NCBI RefSeq assembly: GCF_963677305.1
Contig: NZ_OY781925.1
Span: 1,079,001 to 1,143,000 of the forward strand
Direction: 5' to 3'
Source: an uncultured Holophaga sp.
GTDB taxonomy: Bacteria > Acidobacteriota > Holophagae > Holophagales > Holophagaceae
Length of the DNA stretch: 64,000 nt
Part shown: piece after piece, positions 24,738-33,519 of the stretch
Layout: every line of letters starts with the position of its first letter
How positions within the stretch are numbered: position 1 is the stretch's first letter
The notes under the pieces: generated by a model
What the model was told of the DNA's origin: nothing
What the model saw: only the letters and a program-made list of their open reading frames with translations
The model's database searches: none
Translations under genes and position numbers: made by a program

Positions 24738-26239
24738 GGGGCCTCCGGGAAATCGAGGGTGACGGCGATGGTGGCTCTGACGGGCTGCCCCTGGGCGTCC
24801 CTTGCGGGACGGAAGCGGTATTGCATGCCCAGACGGTGGGCGGTGTCGGCGCAGGCCTCGGAGATGGAGGTGAGGGGGCGGCAGGCACTTACATGCCCGT
24901 CCGCTTCCACGGTGAGGGAGAGGATCACATGGCTCCCGGCGCAGGGGGCCGCGCCCCGGCGCAGTTCCTCCGGGGGCTCCTCGATGATCTGGGGGTAGGA
25001 CAGCGGGCGTGGGGCCGGGGGAGGGGTGGGATCAGCTCCGGGCTTCCGGGCTGCCGCAGGTTTCTGCGAGGTGACTTCTGTCGGCGAGGGCTTCGGATCC
25101 GGCAGGGAGGGGGCGGGCGGGTGAAGCGACTCCTGGCTGACCTGGCCAGCCTCGGTCCCTCGGTTCCGGTGACTGAGGCGGAAGGCACCCACGGCCAGGG
25201 CCACCACCAGGAGTCCCAGTGCCGCGATCGGGAGCGTCCTGGATCGGGAGGGGGGGGGCGAGGTCGGGAGGTCCGCCGTCGGGGCCAGGGTGGGGGCGGC
25301 GCCCGTCGCCGAGGTCGGGTTCTCCAGGTTGTGCGGCTCGGGCCGGTGGGCGGAGAGGTCGCCCAGGGAGCCCAGGGGTGTGATGCCCCGTCCGCTGCAG
25401 GCGCGCTGCAGGGCGGCCTTCATCTCGCCGATGTCTTCGAAGCGGGCGGCCCGCTCCCGTTCCAGGGCGCGCATGATCACAGCCGCGAAGTCCGGGTCCA
25501 TCTCGGGAAGATGCTGCAGGAGATGCACCGGAGGCTGGTTGACCCGCTGCACGAGGGTCTGGAGGAACTCATCCCCGGCGAAGGGGAGATGCCCGGTGGT
25601 GGCCTTGTAGAGGGTGATGGCGAGGGAATACTGGTCCGACCGGGCGTCCACCTCCTCCCCCAGGGCTTGTTCCGGGGAGACGTAGGCCGGGGTGCCCATC
25701 ATCCGGCCCGTGTGGGTGTGCAGGGTGCTTTCCCGGGTCTTGGCGATGCCGAAGTCGGTGAGGAAGGGCCTGCCCTCAGGGCTGAAGAGGATGTTCGCGG
25801 GCTTGATGTCCCGATGGATGATGCCCCGGTTGTGGCTGTAGGCCAGGGCGTCCATGAGGGGGAGTGCGACCTGGGCCAGCGTGTTCTCGTCGAGTCTCCA
25901 TCCGGCCTCCATGAGCCCGGAGAGGGTGGGACCCTCCACCAGTTGCATGGAGTACCAGTAGATGTCGCCCTCCTGGCCGAAGTCATGGACTTTGACGATC
26001 CGAGGATGGTCCAGGGAGGCGGCCACCCGTGCCTCCTGGATGAATCGTTGGGCCAGGTCCCCCTGGTGAGGGCCTTGGGAGAGGGTCTTGAGGGCCTCCA
26101 GGCGACCGAGCAGGAGGTTCCGGACCTGGTAGACCGTTCCCGCACCGCCCTGGCCGAGGACGGCCAGGAAGGCATAGCGGTCCCGAAGGCTCTCCATGAG
26201 CCGGGGCAGCCGGGGGTCAGGGCTCATGACTGAAGACAT
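24734..26239 (-). CDS. Membrane Ser/Thr protein kinase with TonB-like C-terminal domain
   Basis: A 501-residue protein with three parts. The N-terminal Hanks-type kinase (about 22-290) has the Gly loop GQGGAGTV (29-36), Lys51, catalytic HRDIKPANI (142-150), DFG (162-164) and the GTPAYVSPEQ activation segment. A Pro-rich juxtamembrane stretch leads to one membrane helix (about 335-355). The extracytoplasmic part is Pro-rich and ends in a TonB/energy-transducer-like domain (about 425-501; ILSLTVEADGHVSAC, YRFRPARDAQGQPV). This is an unusual replacement for the PASTA sensor of PknB-type kinases. No clear ribosome site precedes the ATG at 26239. A TAAAAT box 8 bases upstream raises the possibility of leaderless translation. 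Coupled to the OmpA-like lipoprotein gene. Confidence 0.85.
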   Translation of the reverse strand: MSSVMSPDPRLPRLMESLRDRYAFLAVLGQGGAGTVYQVRNLLLGRLEALKTLSQGPHQGDLAQRFIQEARVAASLDHPRIVKVHDFGQEGDIYWYSMQLVEGPTLSGLMEAGWRLDENTLAQVALPLMDALAYSHNRGIIHRDIKPANILFSPEGRPFLTDFGIAKTRESTLHTHTGRMMGTPAYVSPEQALGEEVDARSDQYSLAITLYKATTGHLPFAGDEFLQTLVQRVNQPPVHLLQHLPEMDPDFAAVIMRALERERAARFEDIGEMKAALQRACSGRGITPLGSLGDLSAHRPEPHNLENPTSATGAAPTLAPTADLPTSPPPSRSRTLPIAALGLLVVALAVGAFRLSHRNRGTEAGQVSQESLHPPAPSLPDPKPSPTEVTSQKPAAARKPGADPTPPPAPRPLSYPQIIEEPPEELRRGAAPCAGSHVILSLTVEADGHVSACRPLTSISEACADTAHRLGMQYRFRPARDAQGQPVRATIAVTLDFPEAP

Positions 26240-26303
26240 GGAACCCGATTTTATCCACTCTCCTCATCCTCCGCACAGGCGATGATGGGGTAAGGGTTCC
26301 GCC

Positions 26304-28628
26304 ATGGCTGACTATATGGTCCACATCCCGAAAGGGCCCCCGGTTCCCCTGGGGTTGCAGCATGCCGAGTGCCGTATCGGGCGGCGCCCTGATCTGGAGC
26401 TGGTGCTGGATGACTCGGCGGTTTCAAGGCTCCACGCCCGGCTGCTCTGGACGCCCGAGGGCCTGGTACTGGAGGATCTGGGCTCCCGACACGGCTGCCG
26501 GGTCAACGGGCTGCGGGTTGGGGGGTCAGTGCCGGTCAAGCCCGGTGACCTCATCGAAGTGGGGCCGGTGCCCCTCAGGCTGGAGCCGGCTGAGGCCGTC
26601 GAGGCGACGCTCTCGCTGTCCATGCGACCCGAGGCCCTCCTGGGCTGGCGGGGCGCGGTGGGGATTCTCCACGAGATCAGTCTGCTCATGGTCCGGGACC
26701 TCTCCGCAGACACGCTTCTGGAAGCCCTCTTGGAGAAGCTGTGCAGCCACTGTGGTACGGCTCACGGGACCGTCCTGCTCAAGGAGGAGGGGGGGCTGCG
26801 GACCCTCGCCAGCCGGGGGCATGGGGCGGGATCGGGTTTCCCGAGGCACACCCTGGAAGCGGCCCTTGCCCGCTACGAGGCCCAGGTGTTCCCCTCCTCG
26901 TCCCCATCCACGGGGACGGCCTCTCTCACCCTGATGATGGTGCCCCTGGCCTATGGGCATGAGGTCCTCGGCCTGGTATGTCTGGAAGGGGAGAGTTGCC
27001 GGGCTGGAGGGGAGGAGGAGCTCCGCTTCGTGGCCGCCCTCTGCAACCTCGCCGCCGCCAAGATCATCCATCAGCGCGATGCCCGGGAGCTTCAGTTGCG
27101 ACGGGAGCAGGAGCGCGAACTGGAGTTGGCCCGGGCTGCGGCCCAGGCCCGGAGCGAGTTCCTGGCGCGGATCAGCCATGAGATCCGGACCCCCATGAAC
27201 GCCATCCTGGGCTTTGCGGATCTGGCGGCGGGCCAGGACCTCTCCCATCCGGTCGGGGACTGCATCGGGAAGATCCAAAGCGCAGGTCGGCTCCTGTTGG
27301 CGCTCCTTAACGATGTGCTCGACCTCTCGAAGCTGGAGGCTTCCGCCGTGGAGATCGAGCAGGTGCCCCTGAGCCTCGATGGCCTGCTCCGGGGTGTCGA
27401 GGACCTCTTCACGGGTCAGGCCCGGGCCAAGGGCCTGGAGTTCCGGGTCGGCTGTGCGCCCGGGCTGCCCGAAGCGGTGGTCGGCGACCCACTCCGCCTC
27501 TCCCAGGTCCTCATCAACCTGGTGGGCAATGCCCTGAAGTTCACCCCCCAGGGGGGGGTGGCCCTGGAGGTGACGGGTGCGCCCAGGTCCGAAGGGCCGG
27601 TCTGGGATTTGATCTTCACGGTGTCAGATACGGGGATCGGGATGTCCGATGAGGTCCTGAAGCGTCTATTCAGTCCCTTCCGACAGGCTGATCCCTCAGT
27701 GGCCCGGGTATACGGAGGCTCGGGCCTCGGGCTCTCCATATGCAGGCAACTGGTGGAGCTCATGGATGGGAGCATCGAGGTGGAGAGCCGCCCTGGTGGA
27801 GGCAGCCGCTTCATGGTGCGCCTCGCCCTCCCGCAAGGGCCCCCCCCTCCAGAGGAGGAGCCGGGACCTTCCGAAGCACTCCTCAAGGGGTTCCGGGTGC
27901 TTCTGGTGGAGGACTTCCCCCCCAACCGGGAGGTCATCGCGGCCATGCTTGAGGCCCTGGGCGCGCAGGTGAGCAGCGCAGGTTCCGGAGAGGAGGCCTT
28001 GGGAAGGGCCCGACCGGGATGTTTCGATGCCATCCTCATGGACCTTGAGCTGCCGGGCGCGGACGGTGCCGAGACGGCCCGCCGCCTTCGGAGCGATCCC
28101 GGCCTGGAGCGGCTGCCCATCATCGCCCTGACAGCCCACACCGATGCCCGCGCCCGGGACGCTGCTCTCCAGGCGGGCATGGACGCCATGCTCACCAAAC
28201 CCATTGACTTCAGGCAGCTGGCCAGAGTGTTGACCCCCTTCGCACCCCCGGACCCTGTGGGGAGCGGAGCTCTGTCCGGATGGCTCCGGCGGCTCGAGTC
28301 TGTGATGGATGTTGCCTCCGCCCTGAAGCGGCTGGATGGGAACGAGGCCCTGCTGCTCAAGGTGGTTCAGGGCTTCCGGAAGGAACTGCCATCCCTGGGT
28401 CGCATCCCTGCACTCCTCGCGGAGGGGGATCTGCATGAAGCCCTCCGCATCGCTCACAGCTTCAAGGGTGGGGCCCTCATGCTCTCCCTCGATGCCGTGG
28501 CCCAGGCCGCCGGGAATCTGGAGCGGTGCCTTCGACACGGCGGGCTGCAGGGGTGGGAGTCGGACTATCGGAGTCTGGTGGAGGCCTTGGGGGCCTTTGA
28601 TGCATCATCTTTGGAAATTAATAAATAA
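26304..28628 (+). CDS. Hybrid sensor histidine kinase: FHA-GAF-HisKA-HATPase-REC-Hpt
   Basis: A 774-residue cytoplasmic hybrid kinase. The N-terminal FHA domain (about 15-92; RIGRRPDLELVLDD, SRLHARL, LGSRHGCRVNG) should bind phosphothreonine. A GAF domain spans about 125-250. The kinase core has His292 in SHEIRTPMNA, the N box VLINLVGNALKF, G1 SDTGIGM and G2 GGSGLGLSICRQL. A receiver domain (about 530-645) has the acceptor Asp580 in ILMDLELPG. The protein ends in an Hpt domain with the phosphoryl His in AHSFKGGAL. It is divergent from the Ser/Thr kinase gene. The FHA domain makes a direct phospho-Thr link between the two plausible, though unproven. Confidence 0.92.
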   Translation: MADYMVHIPKGPPVPLGLQHAECRIGRRPDLELVLDDSAVSRLHARLLWTPEGLVLEDLGSRHGCRVNGLRVGGSVPVKPGDLIEVGPVPLRLEPAEAVEATLSLSMRPEALLGWRGAVGILHEISLLMVRDLSADTLLEALLEKLCSHCGTAHGTVLLKEEGGLRTLASRGHGAGSGFPRHTLEAALARYEAQVFPSSSPSTGTASLTLMMVPLAYGHEVLGLVCLEGESCRAGGEEELRFVAALCNLAAAKIIHQRDARELQLRREQERELELARAAAQARSEFLARISHEIRTPMNAILGFADLAAGQDLSHPVGDCIGKIQSAGRLLLALLNDVLDLSKLEASAVEIEQVPLSLDGLLRGVEDLFTGQARAKGLEFRVGCAPGLPEAVVGDPLRLSQVLINLVGNALKFTPQGGVALEVTGAPRSEGPVWDLIFTVSDTGIGMSDEVLKRLFSPFRQADPSVARVYGGSGLGLSICRQLVELMDGSIEVESRPGGGSRFMVRLALPQGPPPPEEEPGPSEALLKGFRVLLVEDFPPNREVIAAMLEALGAQVSSAGSGEEALGRARPGCFDAILMDLELPGADGAETARRLRSDPGLERLPIIALTAHTDARARDAALQAGMDAMLTKPIDFRQLARVLTPFAPPDPVGSGALSGWLRRLESVMDVASALKRLDGNEALLLKVVQGFRKELPSLGRIPALLAEGDLHEALRIAHSFKGGALMLSLDAVAQAAGNLERCLRHGGLQGWESDYRSLVEALGAFDASSLEINK

Positions 28629-28666
28629 TATTTTATCCCTGTGCGGCCCCCTGCTAGTCTTTTCCC

Positions 28667-28867
28667 ATGCACTTTCTGGGTAGTCATGTCATCCACTTCG
28701 TGATCATGGGGCTGGGCATCAGCCTGGTCCTCGGCCTGCTCACGCCGACCCAGCGTCCGGCGCGCACCCGGATGAGCATCCTCAAGCATGTCGCAGGCTT
28801 CCTGGGCATCGGTATCGTCCTGGCCTGGATCATGTATTTCTTCCCGGGTCATCCCGTCCGGTTCTGA
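28667..28867 (+). CDS. Small two-helix membrane protein
   Basis: A 66-residue protein of unknown function with two hydrophobic segments: VIHFVIMGLGISLVLGLL (about 8-25) and HVAGFLGIGIVLAWIMYFF (about 41-59), separated by a basic loop (TQRPARTRM). The gene ends 2 bases before the GTG start of the YihY family gene, so they are probably co-translated. An extended -10-like TGCTAGTCT lies about 6 bases before the ATG and no Shine-Dalgarno box is visible, which would fit a very short leader. I do not recognise the family. Confidence 0.6.
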   Translation: MHFLGSHVIHFVIMGLGISLVLGLLTPTQRPARTRMSILKHVAGFLGIGIVLAWIMYFFPGHPVRF

Positions 28868-28869
28868 AG

Positions 28870-29778
28870 GTGGGCCGGGAGCGGTCCCTCTTCCAGCGTG
28901 TGCGCTGGAGCCTGCGTCGGGCTTCGGCCAGACGGTGGAAGGCCTTTGGAGAGACCTGGCCCCGCAGTGCGAGGGTGCTGGATTTCGTCCGGGAGGTGTG
29001 GGTCAAATACCACAGGGATGACTGCCTGACCTATGCCGCCGGAATCTGCTTCTTCCTGAGCCTGTCGGCACTCCCTCTGGCCACACTCTTCTTCAGGCTC
29101 ATGGCCCTGGTGCTGGGGTCCCAGGCCTACAGTCAGGCCATGGTCCGGGCCATCTCCCAACTCTATCCCTACATCCCGCACCATGTGCTGGGGGATGCCA
29201 TCCACCAGAGCCGGCAGGTCAGCGGCTGGGACCTCAGCTGGGTGGTCCTGGTGGTGGGTGCCCACTGGGGCATCAATCAGCTTGACCGCTCCCTCTGCCA
29301 CATTTTCGGACTTCGTTTCCGGTCCCACCGTCAGACCCGCCAGTTCCACATCGCCCGGCGGGTGGGCATCACCCTGGGGGGGCTCGCCTTCCTGGTGATG
29401 CTGGTCTCGGCGGGCTTCGAGTGGGCCCTCCAGCACAGGGCCTCCCCAGCCTCGATGAGGGTCTTCACCCTGCTGCCCCCCCTGGTGGTGCTGATCATCG
29501 GCACCCAGGTCCTCCAGCACCTGCCCCGCCGTCATGTGCGCTTCCACCATGCCCTCCTGGGGGGCCTGGTGACCATGGCCCTCTGGTGGGTGGCGAAGTG
29601 GGCCTTCGGGCTCTACCTCGCCCACACCCCCACCTGGGGCATTCTGTACGGCACCCTGGGCAACCTGATGGCTGCCTTCGTCTTTCTCTACTACAGCTGC
29701 TGCATCTTCCTGCTGGGTGCCGAGGTGACGGCGGCCTTCTACCGCCATGAGTCGGCTCAGTCGTCGCGTCCCCGCTGA
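28870..29778 (+). CDS. YihY/BrkB family inner membrane protein
   Basis: A 302-residue polytopic membrane protein of the YihY (UPF0761, once RNase BN/BrkB) family. The GTG at 28870 is used because it sits 2 bases after the preceding small gene. Features: a basic cytoplasmic N-terminus, YHRDDCLTYAAGICFFLSLS leading to the first helix, about six hydrophobic segments, and the late GILYGTLGNLMAAFVFLYYS signature with LLGAEVTAAF. The function is unknown; older assignments as ribonuclease or serum resistance factor are not well supported. Its 3' end overlaps the convergent NtrC-type gene by 22 bases. Confidence 0.85.
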   Translation: MGRERSLFQRVRWSLRRASARRWKAFGETWPRSARVLDFVREVWVKYHRDDCLTYAAGICFFLSLSALPLATLFFRLMALVLGSQAYSQAMVRAISQLYPYIPHHVLGDAIHQSRQVSGWDLSWVVLVVGAHWGINQLDRSLCHIFGLRFRSHRQTRQFHIARRVGITLGGLAFLVMLVSAGFEWALQHRASPASMRVFTLLPPLVVLIIGTQVLQHLPRRHVRFHHALLGGLVTMALWWVAKWAFGLYLAHTPTWGILYGTLGNLMAAFVFLYYSCCIFLLGAEVTAAFYRHESAQSSRPR

Positions 29779-31265
29779 CTCCCGGGGACCTCGAAGCCCT
29801 GGACTCTGTACTCGTTGATCTTGTTGCGGACAGTGCGCAGGGCTATGTCCAGTTGCTGGGCACAGTGAGTGCGGTTGCCATCCAGGGCGGCCAGGGTGCT
29901 GAGGAGCCAGAAGCGCTCCAGCTCCGGGAGGGAGAGGCCCAAGGGCAGCGCCACCATGGTGCCCAGCTGGGCATCCCGGAGGGGGACGGTCGGGTCGGCG
30001 GTGACCACGGAGGGGGCGCCGGATCCGAGGGGGCCCCGGGTTTCCTCTGCGGGAATGGGCATGGGAGGCGCCGGGGCCTCGGGGGGATCGTCGGGCAGAT
30101 CCAGCAGTTGCTCAGGGCTCAGGAGCCAATGCAAGTCCTTCTCCGTGAGCATGTTGCCTGGGTTGAGGACCACGCAGCGCTGGATGGCATTCTCCAGTTC
30201 CCGGATGTTGCCCGGCCAGGTGTGACGGTTCAGGGCAGTCAGGAAACTGGGGCTAAGCTGGGGGGTGGCCCGGTCATTCTCGCGGGAGTAGCGTTCGGCG
30301 AAGTGGGCGGCCAGCAGGGAGAGGTCCCCTGTGCGTTCGCGGAGAGGGGGCAGCTGCAGCGGGATGACGTTGAGGCGGTAGTAGAGGTCCTCCCGGAAGC
30401 GGCCCTCCTTGACCTCGGTGGCGAGATCCCGGTTGGTGAGGGCGATCACCCGCACATCCACGGGGATGGGGCGGCTGCCGCCCAGGCGGTCCACGGTGCG
30501 CTCCTGGAGGGCCCGCAGGAGCTTGCCCTGCACGGGCAGGGGCAGCTCGCCGATCTCGTCGAGGACGAGGGTGCCCCCCTCCGCGGCCTCGAAGCGTCCG
30601 GGCTTGGAGGTGTTGGCCCCGGTGAAAGCCCCCTTCTCGAAGCCGAAGAGCTCGGACTCCAGCAGGGTCTCGGGGATGGCGGCGCAGTTGATGGCGACGA
30701 AGGGGCCCTTGCGTCGCGGGCTGGCTGCGTGGATGAGCTTGCCCAGCAGCTCCTTGCCGGTGCCGCTTTCGGCCTGGATGAGGATGGTGGCTCGGCTGTC
30801 CGCCGCCCGGCGAGCCAGCACCAGGGTCTCCGCCAGGTGGGGATCCTGGGTGAGGATCACCGGGGCATCCGCAGGTTCCTCGGCCTTGAGCCGCTCCTCG
30901 CTGCGGATGGCCTTGCGGACGGCCTGCACCAGCTCGTCGGGGCTGAAGGGCTTGGAGAGGTAGTCGAAGGCACCGAGGCGCATGGCCTCCCGGGCGGTGT
31001 CCAGGCTGCCGAAGGCCGTGACCAGGAGCACGGGGATGGCCGGATCCAGGGCCTTGAGGCGTGCCGTGAGCTGAAGTCCGTCCATGCCGGTCATGCGCAG
31101 GTCCGTGACCACGGCATCGAAGGCGCCGGGTCGGGTCATGCGCAGCGCGTCCTCGCCCGACCGGGCCTGCTCACAGACGAAGCCCGCCCGTTTGAGGCTG
31201 AGCGCCATCCCGTCCCTCATTCCGGGATCATCATCCACAACAAGCACTCGGAGAGGGTTGGCCAT
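29757..31265 (-). CDS. NtrC-family sigma-54 response regulator
   Basis: A 502-residue transcription activator. The receiver domain (about 5-118) has the acceptor Asp55 in VVTDLRMTG and Lys105 in LSKPF. The AAA+ domain (about 138-375) has Walker A ESGTGKE (166-172), the sigma-54-contacting GAFTGA loop (212-217), Walker B GGTLVLDEIGEL and the arginine-finger segment NIRELENAIQRC. The C-terminal Fis-type helix-turn-helix (about 450-490; NRTHCAQQLDIALRTVRNKI) binds enhancer sites. No kinase gene is adjacent. A second, degenerate relative lies 74 bases upstream on the same strand, so this may be part of a flagellar or surface regulatory pair, but the target is unknown. Confidence 0.93.
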   Translation of the reverse strand: MANPLRVLVVDDDPGMRDGMALSLKRAGFVCEQARSGEDALRMTRPGAFDAVVTDLRMTGMDGLQLTARLKALDPAIPVLLVTAFGSLDTAREAMRLGAFDYLSKPFSPDELVQAVRKAIRSEERLKAEEPADAPVILTQDPHLAETLVLARRAADSRATILIQAESGTGKELLGKLIHAASPRRKGPFVAINCAAIPETLLESELFGFEKGAFTGANTSKPGRFEAAEGGTLVLDEIGELPLPVQGKLLRALQERTVDRLGGSRPIPVDVRVIALTNRDLATEVKEGRFREDLYYRLNVIPLQLPPLRERTGDLSLLAAHFAERYSRENDRATPQLSPSFLTALNRHTWPGNIRELENAIQRCVVLNPGNMLTEKDLHWLLSPEQLLDLPDDPPEAPAPPMPIPAEETRGPLGSGAPSVVTADPTVPLRDAQLGTMVALPLGLSLPELERFWLLSTLAALDGNRTHCAQQLDIALRTVRNKINEYRVQGFEVPGSQRGRDD

Positions 31266-31339
31266 TTGCGTGTCCTAGAGGGCCTTGGAGCCTATATCGG
31301 TGACCCTCCAGGTTACTGGAGTTTTGGCAGGGAGTGGAC

Positions 31340-32038
31340 TCATCGTTGCTGCCGGAGGCGTTTGGGGGGGGGTGCCACGGGCAGAGTCCCGCGCACAGGG
31401 TCCCCATGGCGGTCGATGAGGAGGTAGAGCTGACGCCGACTCACCCCCAGGCGCTGGGCGGCCTCGGTCCGATTGCCATAGCTGCGCCGGAGGGCCCGGT
31501 GGAGCAGGGTCCGCTCCAGGGCATGGAGGTTCTCTGCGAGGCTGTCCGATTCCAGGGGGAGCTGGCTCGTCTGCGGCGGGTCAGGAGCCTGGCCCAGGAG
31601 CTTCCAGCGGAGGAGGCGGTTGTGGAGCTCGAGCAGGTTGCCCGGGCAGGGCAGCACTCCCAGGGCCGAGGGCAGGGGCCCCGGGACTCCCAGGTCCAGA
31701 GCCAGGGCTTCCAGGCAGCCCTGGAGTGCCTCAGGGGCCTCGTCCACGGTCCAGAGCCTCAGGGGGATGCAGAGGGCCGCCAGGTTTCCGGGGGGGGGCT
31801 CGTGGGCCCCCAGGACGGCTCCCGGGTTCTTCCGGAGCCATGCCTCCAATTCGCCTGCAGCTTGCCGCCCAGCCTCGTCCCGAGTGGGCGTCCCACGGCG
31901 GGCACCGAGTTCCAGCACCAGGGTCGAGACTCCGGCGCCCGGTGGGCCATGGACCCACAGGGCATTAGGGGTGCCCAGCAGCAGCTCGAGCTGTCCCCCC
32001 CAGCTGGCAAATCCCGGCAGACGTTCCAGGGGGATCAT
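31340..32038 (-). CDS. Degenerate NtrC-like protein with Fis-type DNA-binding domain
   Basis: A 232-residue protein with a shrunken AAA+ module and a Fis-like C-terminus. Residues 28-41 (VHGPPGAGVSTLVL) keep a Walker A-like shape in which the usual Gly-Lys-Thr is Gly-Val-Ser, so the Lys is lost. No receiver, GAFTGA loop or clear Walker B motif is present. NLLELHNRLLRWKLL (about 130-145) echoes the NIRELEN segment of sigma-54 activators. The end has an intact Fis-type helix-turn-helix (about 172-212; NRTEAAQRLGVSRRQLYLLI). It may bind DNA without activating sigma-54, as an antagonist or partner. The start codon overlaps the stop of the DUF1275 gene by one base (TGATG). Confidence 0.65.
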   Translation of the reverse strand: MIPLERLPGFASWGGQLELLLGTPNALWVHGPPGAGVSTLVLELGARRGTPTRDEAGRQAAGELEAWLRKNPGAVLGAHEPPPGNLAALCIPLRLWTVDEAPEALQGCLEALALDLGVPGPLPSALGVLPCPGNLLELHNRLLRWKLLGQAPDPPQTSQLPLESDSLAENLHALERTLLHRALRRSYGNRTEAAQRLGVSRRQLYLLIDRHGDPVRGTLPVAPPPKRLRQQR

Positions 32039-32961
32039 CAGCCCTCCCCGCGCCGGAGGAGGCGCCAGCGTACGCGGAGGTCATGGAGGATCGGGCGCAG
32101 TGCCAGGAAGGCGAGGAAGCCCGCCAGTAACAGCGTGACCTTGAAGCCGATGTATTTGAAACCCAGAGCCCCGGCCACACCACCGCCGAAGAAGCTCGCC
32201 AGGATGAGGGCATGGAGCTTGAGCTTGATCCAGTTGGCCTTGACCCGCTCCACCCTGGGGTTCCTGGTCAGGTCGAAGTAGAGGGCCCTTCCGATCTCAA
32301 TGCCGAGGTCCGTGACCACCCCTGTCATGTGGGTGGTGCGGACTTCGGCGCTGGAGATGGTGGTCACCACCGAGTTGTGCATGCCCATCAGGAAGGAGAG
32401 GAGCACGACGGTGAGGGGCAGGTAGAAGTGCCGCAGCTCCTGGAGGCGGTAGCCCATGAGTCCGAAGAGCAGCAGCAGGATCGCCTCGACCATGAGACTG
32501 AGGGCGTAGTAGCTCTGGTAGCGGTGGCGCTTCCCGTAGCTGATGAGGATCGAGGCGGAGGCCGCCCCTGCGCAGAAGCAGGCCACGGTGGCGATGGCCC
32601 CCAGGGCCACCGTGTGCTGGCCCAGCACCAGAGCGTCCGCGGCGTGGGAGGTGGTGCCGGAGACGTGGGAGGTGTAGGCGTGGACGGCAAGGAATCCGCC
32701 CGCGTTGACGGCCCCCGCCGTAAAGGCCAGGGAGGTGGCCAGCTGCCGGTTCAGATAATGGCTGCGCCGGGCGCCCCTGGCCATGAGCAGGTCCGCATCC
32801 AGGGGCACCAGGGCCGTGAGGCGGTCCAGGGTGCGGGCGGCCCCCTTCTGCAGGTGCTCGAGGTCGGCCTCCCCCTGCAGGAGATGGTTGATCCGGCGGA
32901 GGCCCGCCCGGAGGAATGTGAAGGGACTGCGGCTCATGAAGGTTTCTGATCCTCCATTCAT
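32038..32961 (-). CDS. DUF1275 (YoaK) family membrane protein
   Basis: A 307-residue integral membrane protein. The ATG at 32961 is chosen because GGAGGG lies 6 bases upstream; an upstream in-frame extension lacks this. The DUF1275 signature is clear: SLAFTAGAVNAGGFLAVHAY, then the TSHVSGTT motif and a later GMHNSVVTTIS / THMTGVVTDLG pair. Six or so hydrophobic segments run from about 60 to 300. An N-terminal soluble stretch of about 60 residues precedes the first helix. The function of the family is unknown. It is coupled to the degenerate NtrC-like gene and divergent from the ferredoxin operon. Confidence 0.85.
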   Translation of the reverse strand: MNGGSETFMSRSPFTFLRAGLRRINHLLQGEADLEHLQKGAARTLDRLTALVPLDADLLMARGARRSHYLNRQLATSLAFTAGAVNAGGFLAVHAYTSHVSGTTSHAADALVLGQHTVALGAIATVACFCAGAASASILISYGKRHRYQSYYALSLMVEAILLLLFGLMGYRLQELRHFYLPLTVVLLSFLMGMHNSVVTTISSAEVRTTHMTGVVTDLGIEIGRALYFDLTRNPRVERVKANWIKLKLHALILASFFGGGVAGALGFKYIGFKVTLLLAGFLAFLALRPILHDLRVRWRLLRRGEG

Positions 32962-33172
32962 CCTAATCCCTCCGGACTGCCACCGGGAGGCCCGAGGGCC
33001 ATCGATCACCATGCTTGCCGTCAACGAAAGATTCGATTGGGAAAGATCGAAAAGCGCACGGATACTTTCTTGTCACCCCCTGCGCAATGCCGTGAAGACC
33101 CCTCGGTCCATGGCCCTTCGCTGAATGCCCGGTCTTGCCGACTGGAGGGGGTCTGTATGTTTCCGTGAATCC

Positions 33173-33187
33173 GGCCGCCCGGCGGCC
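33173..33187. promoter_or_regulatory. GC palindrome ahead of the ferredoxin/flavoprotein/hydrolase operon
   Basis: GGCCGCCCGGCGGCC is a perfect 7-bp inverted repeat around one base, ending 8 bases before the GGGAGGAG ribosome binding site at 33195-33202. It could be a protein binding site or a short leader hairpin. No convincing promoter was found in the 247-base divergent region. Confidence 0.3.
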
Positions 33188-33208
33188 CCTGGATGGGAGG
33201 AGCCCGTT

Positions 33209-33490
33209 ATGACGAGATTCTTCAGTCGCTACACGGCGCACGTCATCAAGATCGACCTTGAGAAGTGCATCGGCTGCAAGAAGTGCTACAACACCTGCCA
33301 CGTGGATGTGATCCGCTGGGACGAGAAGTCCAAGCGGCCCTTCCCCAAATATCCCGAAGAGTGCGCCACCTGCAACTGGTGCGAGATGGTCTGTCCGGTG
33401 CACTGCATCGAGGTGATCCCCCGCAATCCCTGGCGGATGCCCGAGCCCTACCCCAAAGAGTTCTACCCCCTGTCCTATGTGGAAAAGTGA
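33209..33490 (+). CDS. Two-[4Fe-4S] ferredoxin subunit
   Basis: A 93-residue iron-sulfur protein starting at the ATG at 33209, with a strong GGGAGGAG box 6 bases upstream. Two cluster motifs are visible: CIGCKKCYNTCHVDVI (about 20-35) and CATCNWCEMVCPVHCI (about 52-67). The C-terminus is Pro/Tyr-rich (PYPKEFYPL). The layout resembles the beta subunit of adenylylsulfate reductase (AprB) but is shorter and lacks its C-terminal tail. It is the first gene of a three-gene unit with a flavoprotein and a PhlG-like hydrolase, and probably feeds electrons to or from that flavoprotein. Confidence 0.88.
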   Translation: MTRFFSRYTAHVIKIDLEKCIGCKKCYNTCHVDVIRWDEKSKRPFPKYPEECATCNWCEMVCPVHCIEVIPRNPWRMPEPYPKEFYPLSYVEK

Positions 33491-33519
33491 TCGGGAACCC
33501 GGACTAGGAGAGAATCGAC

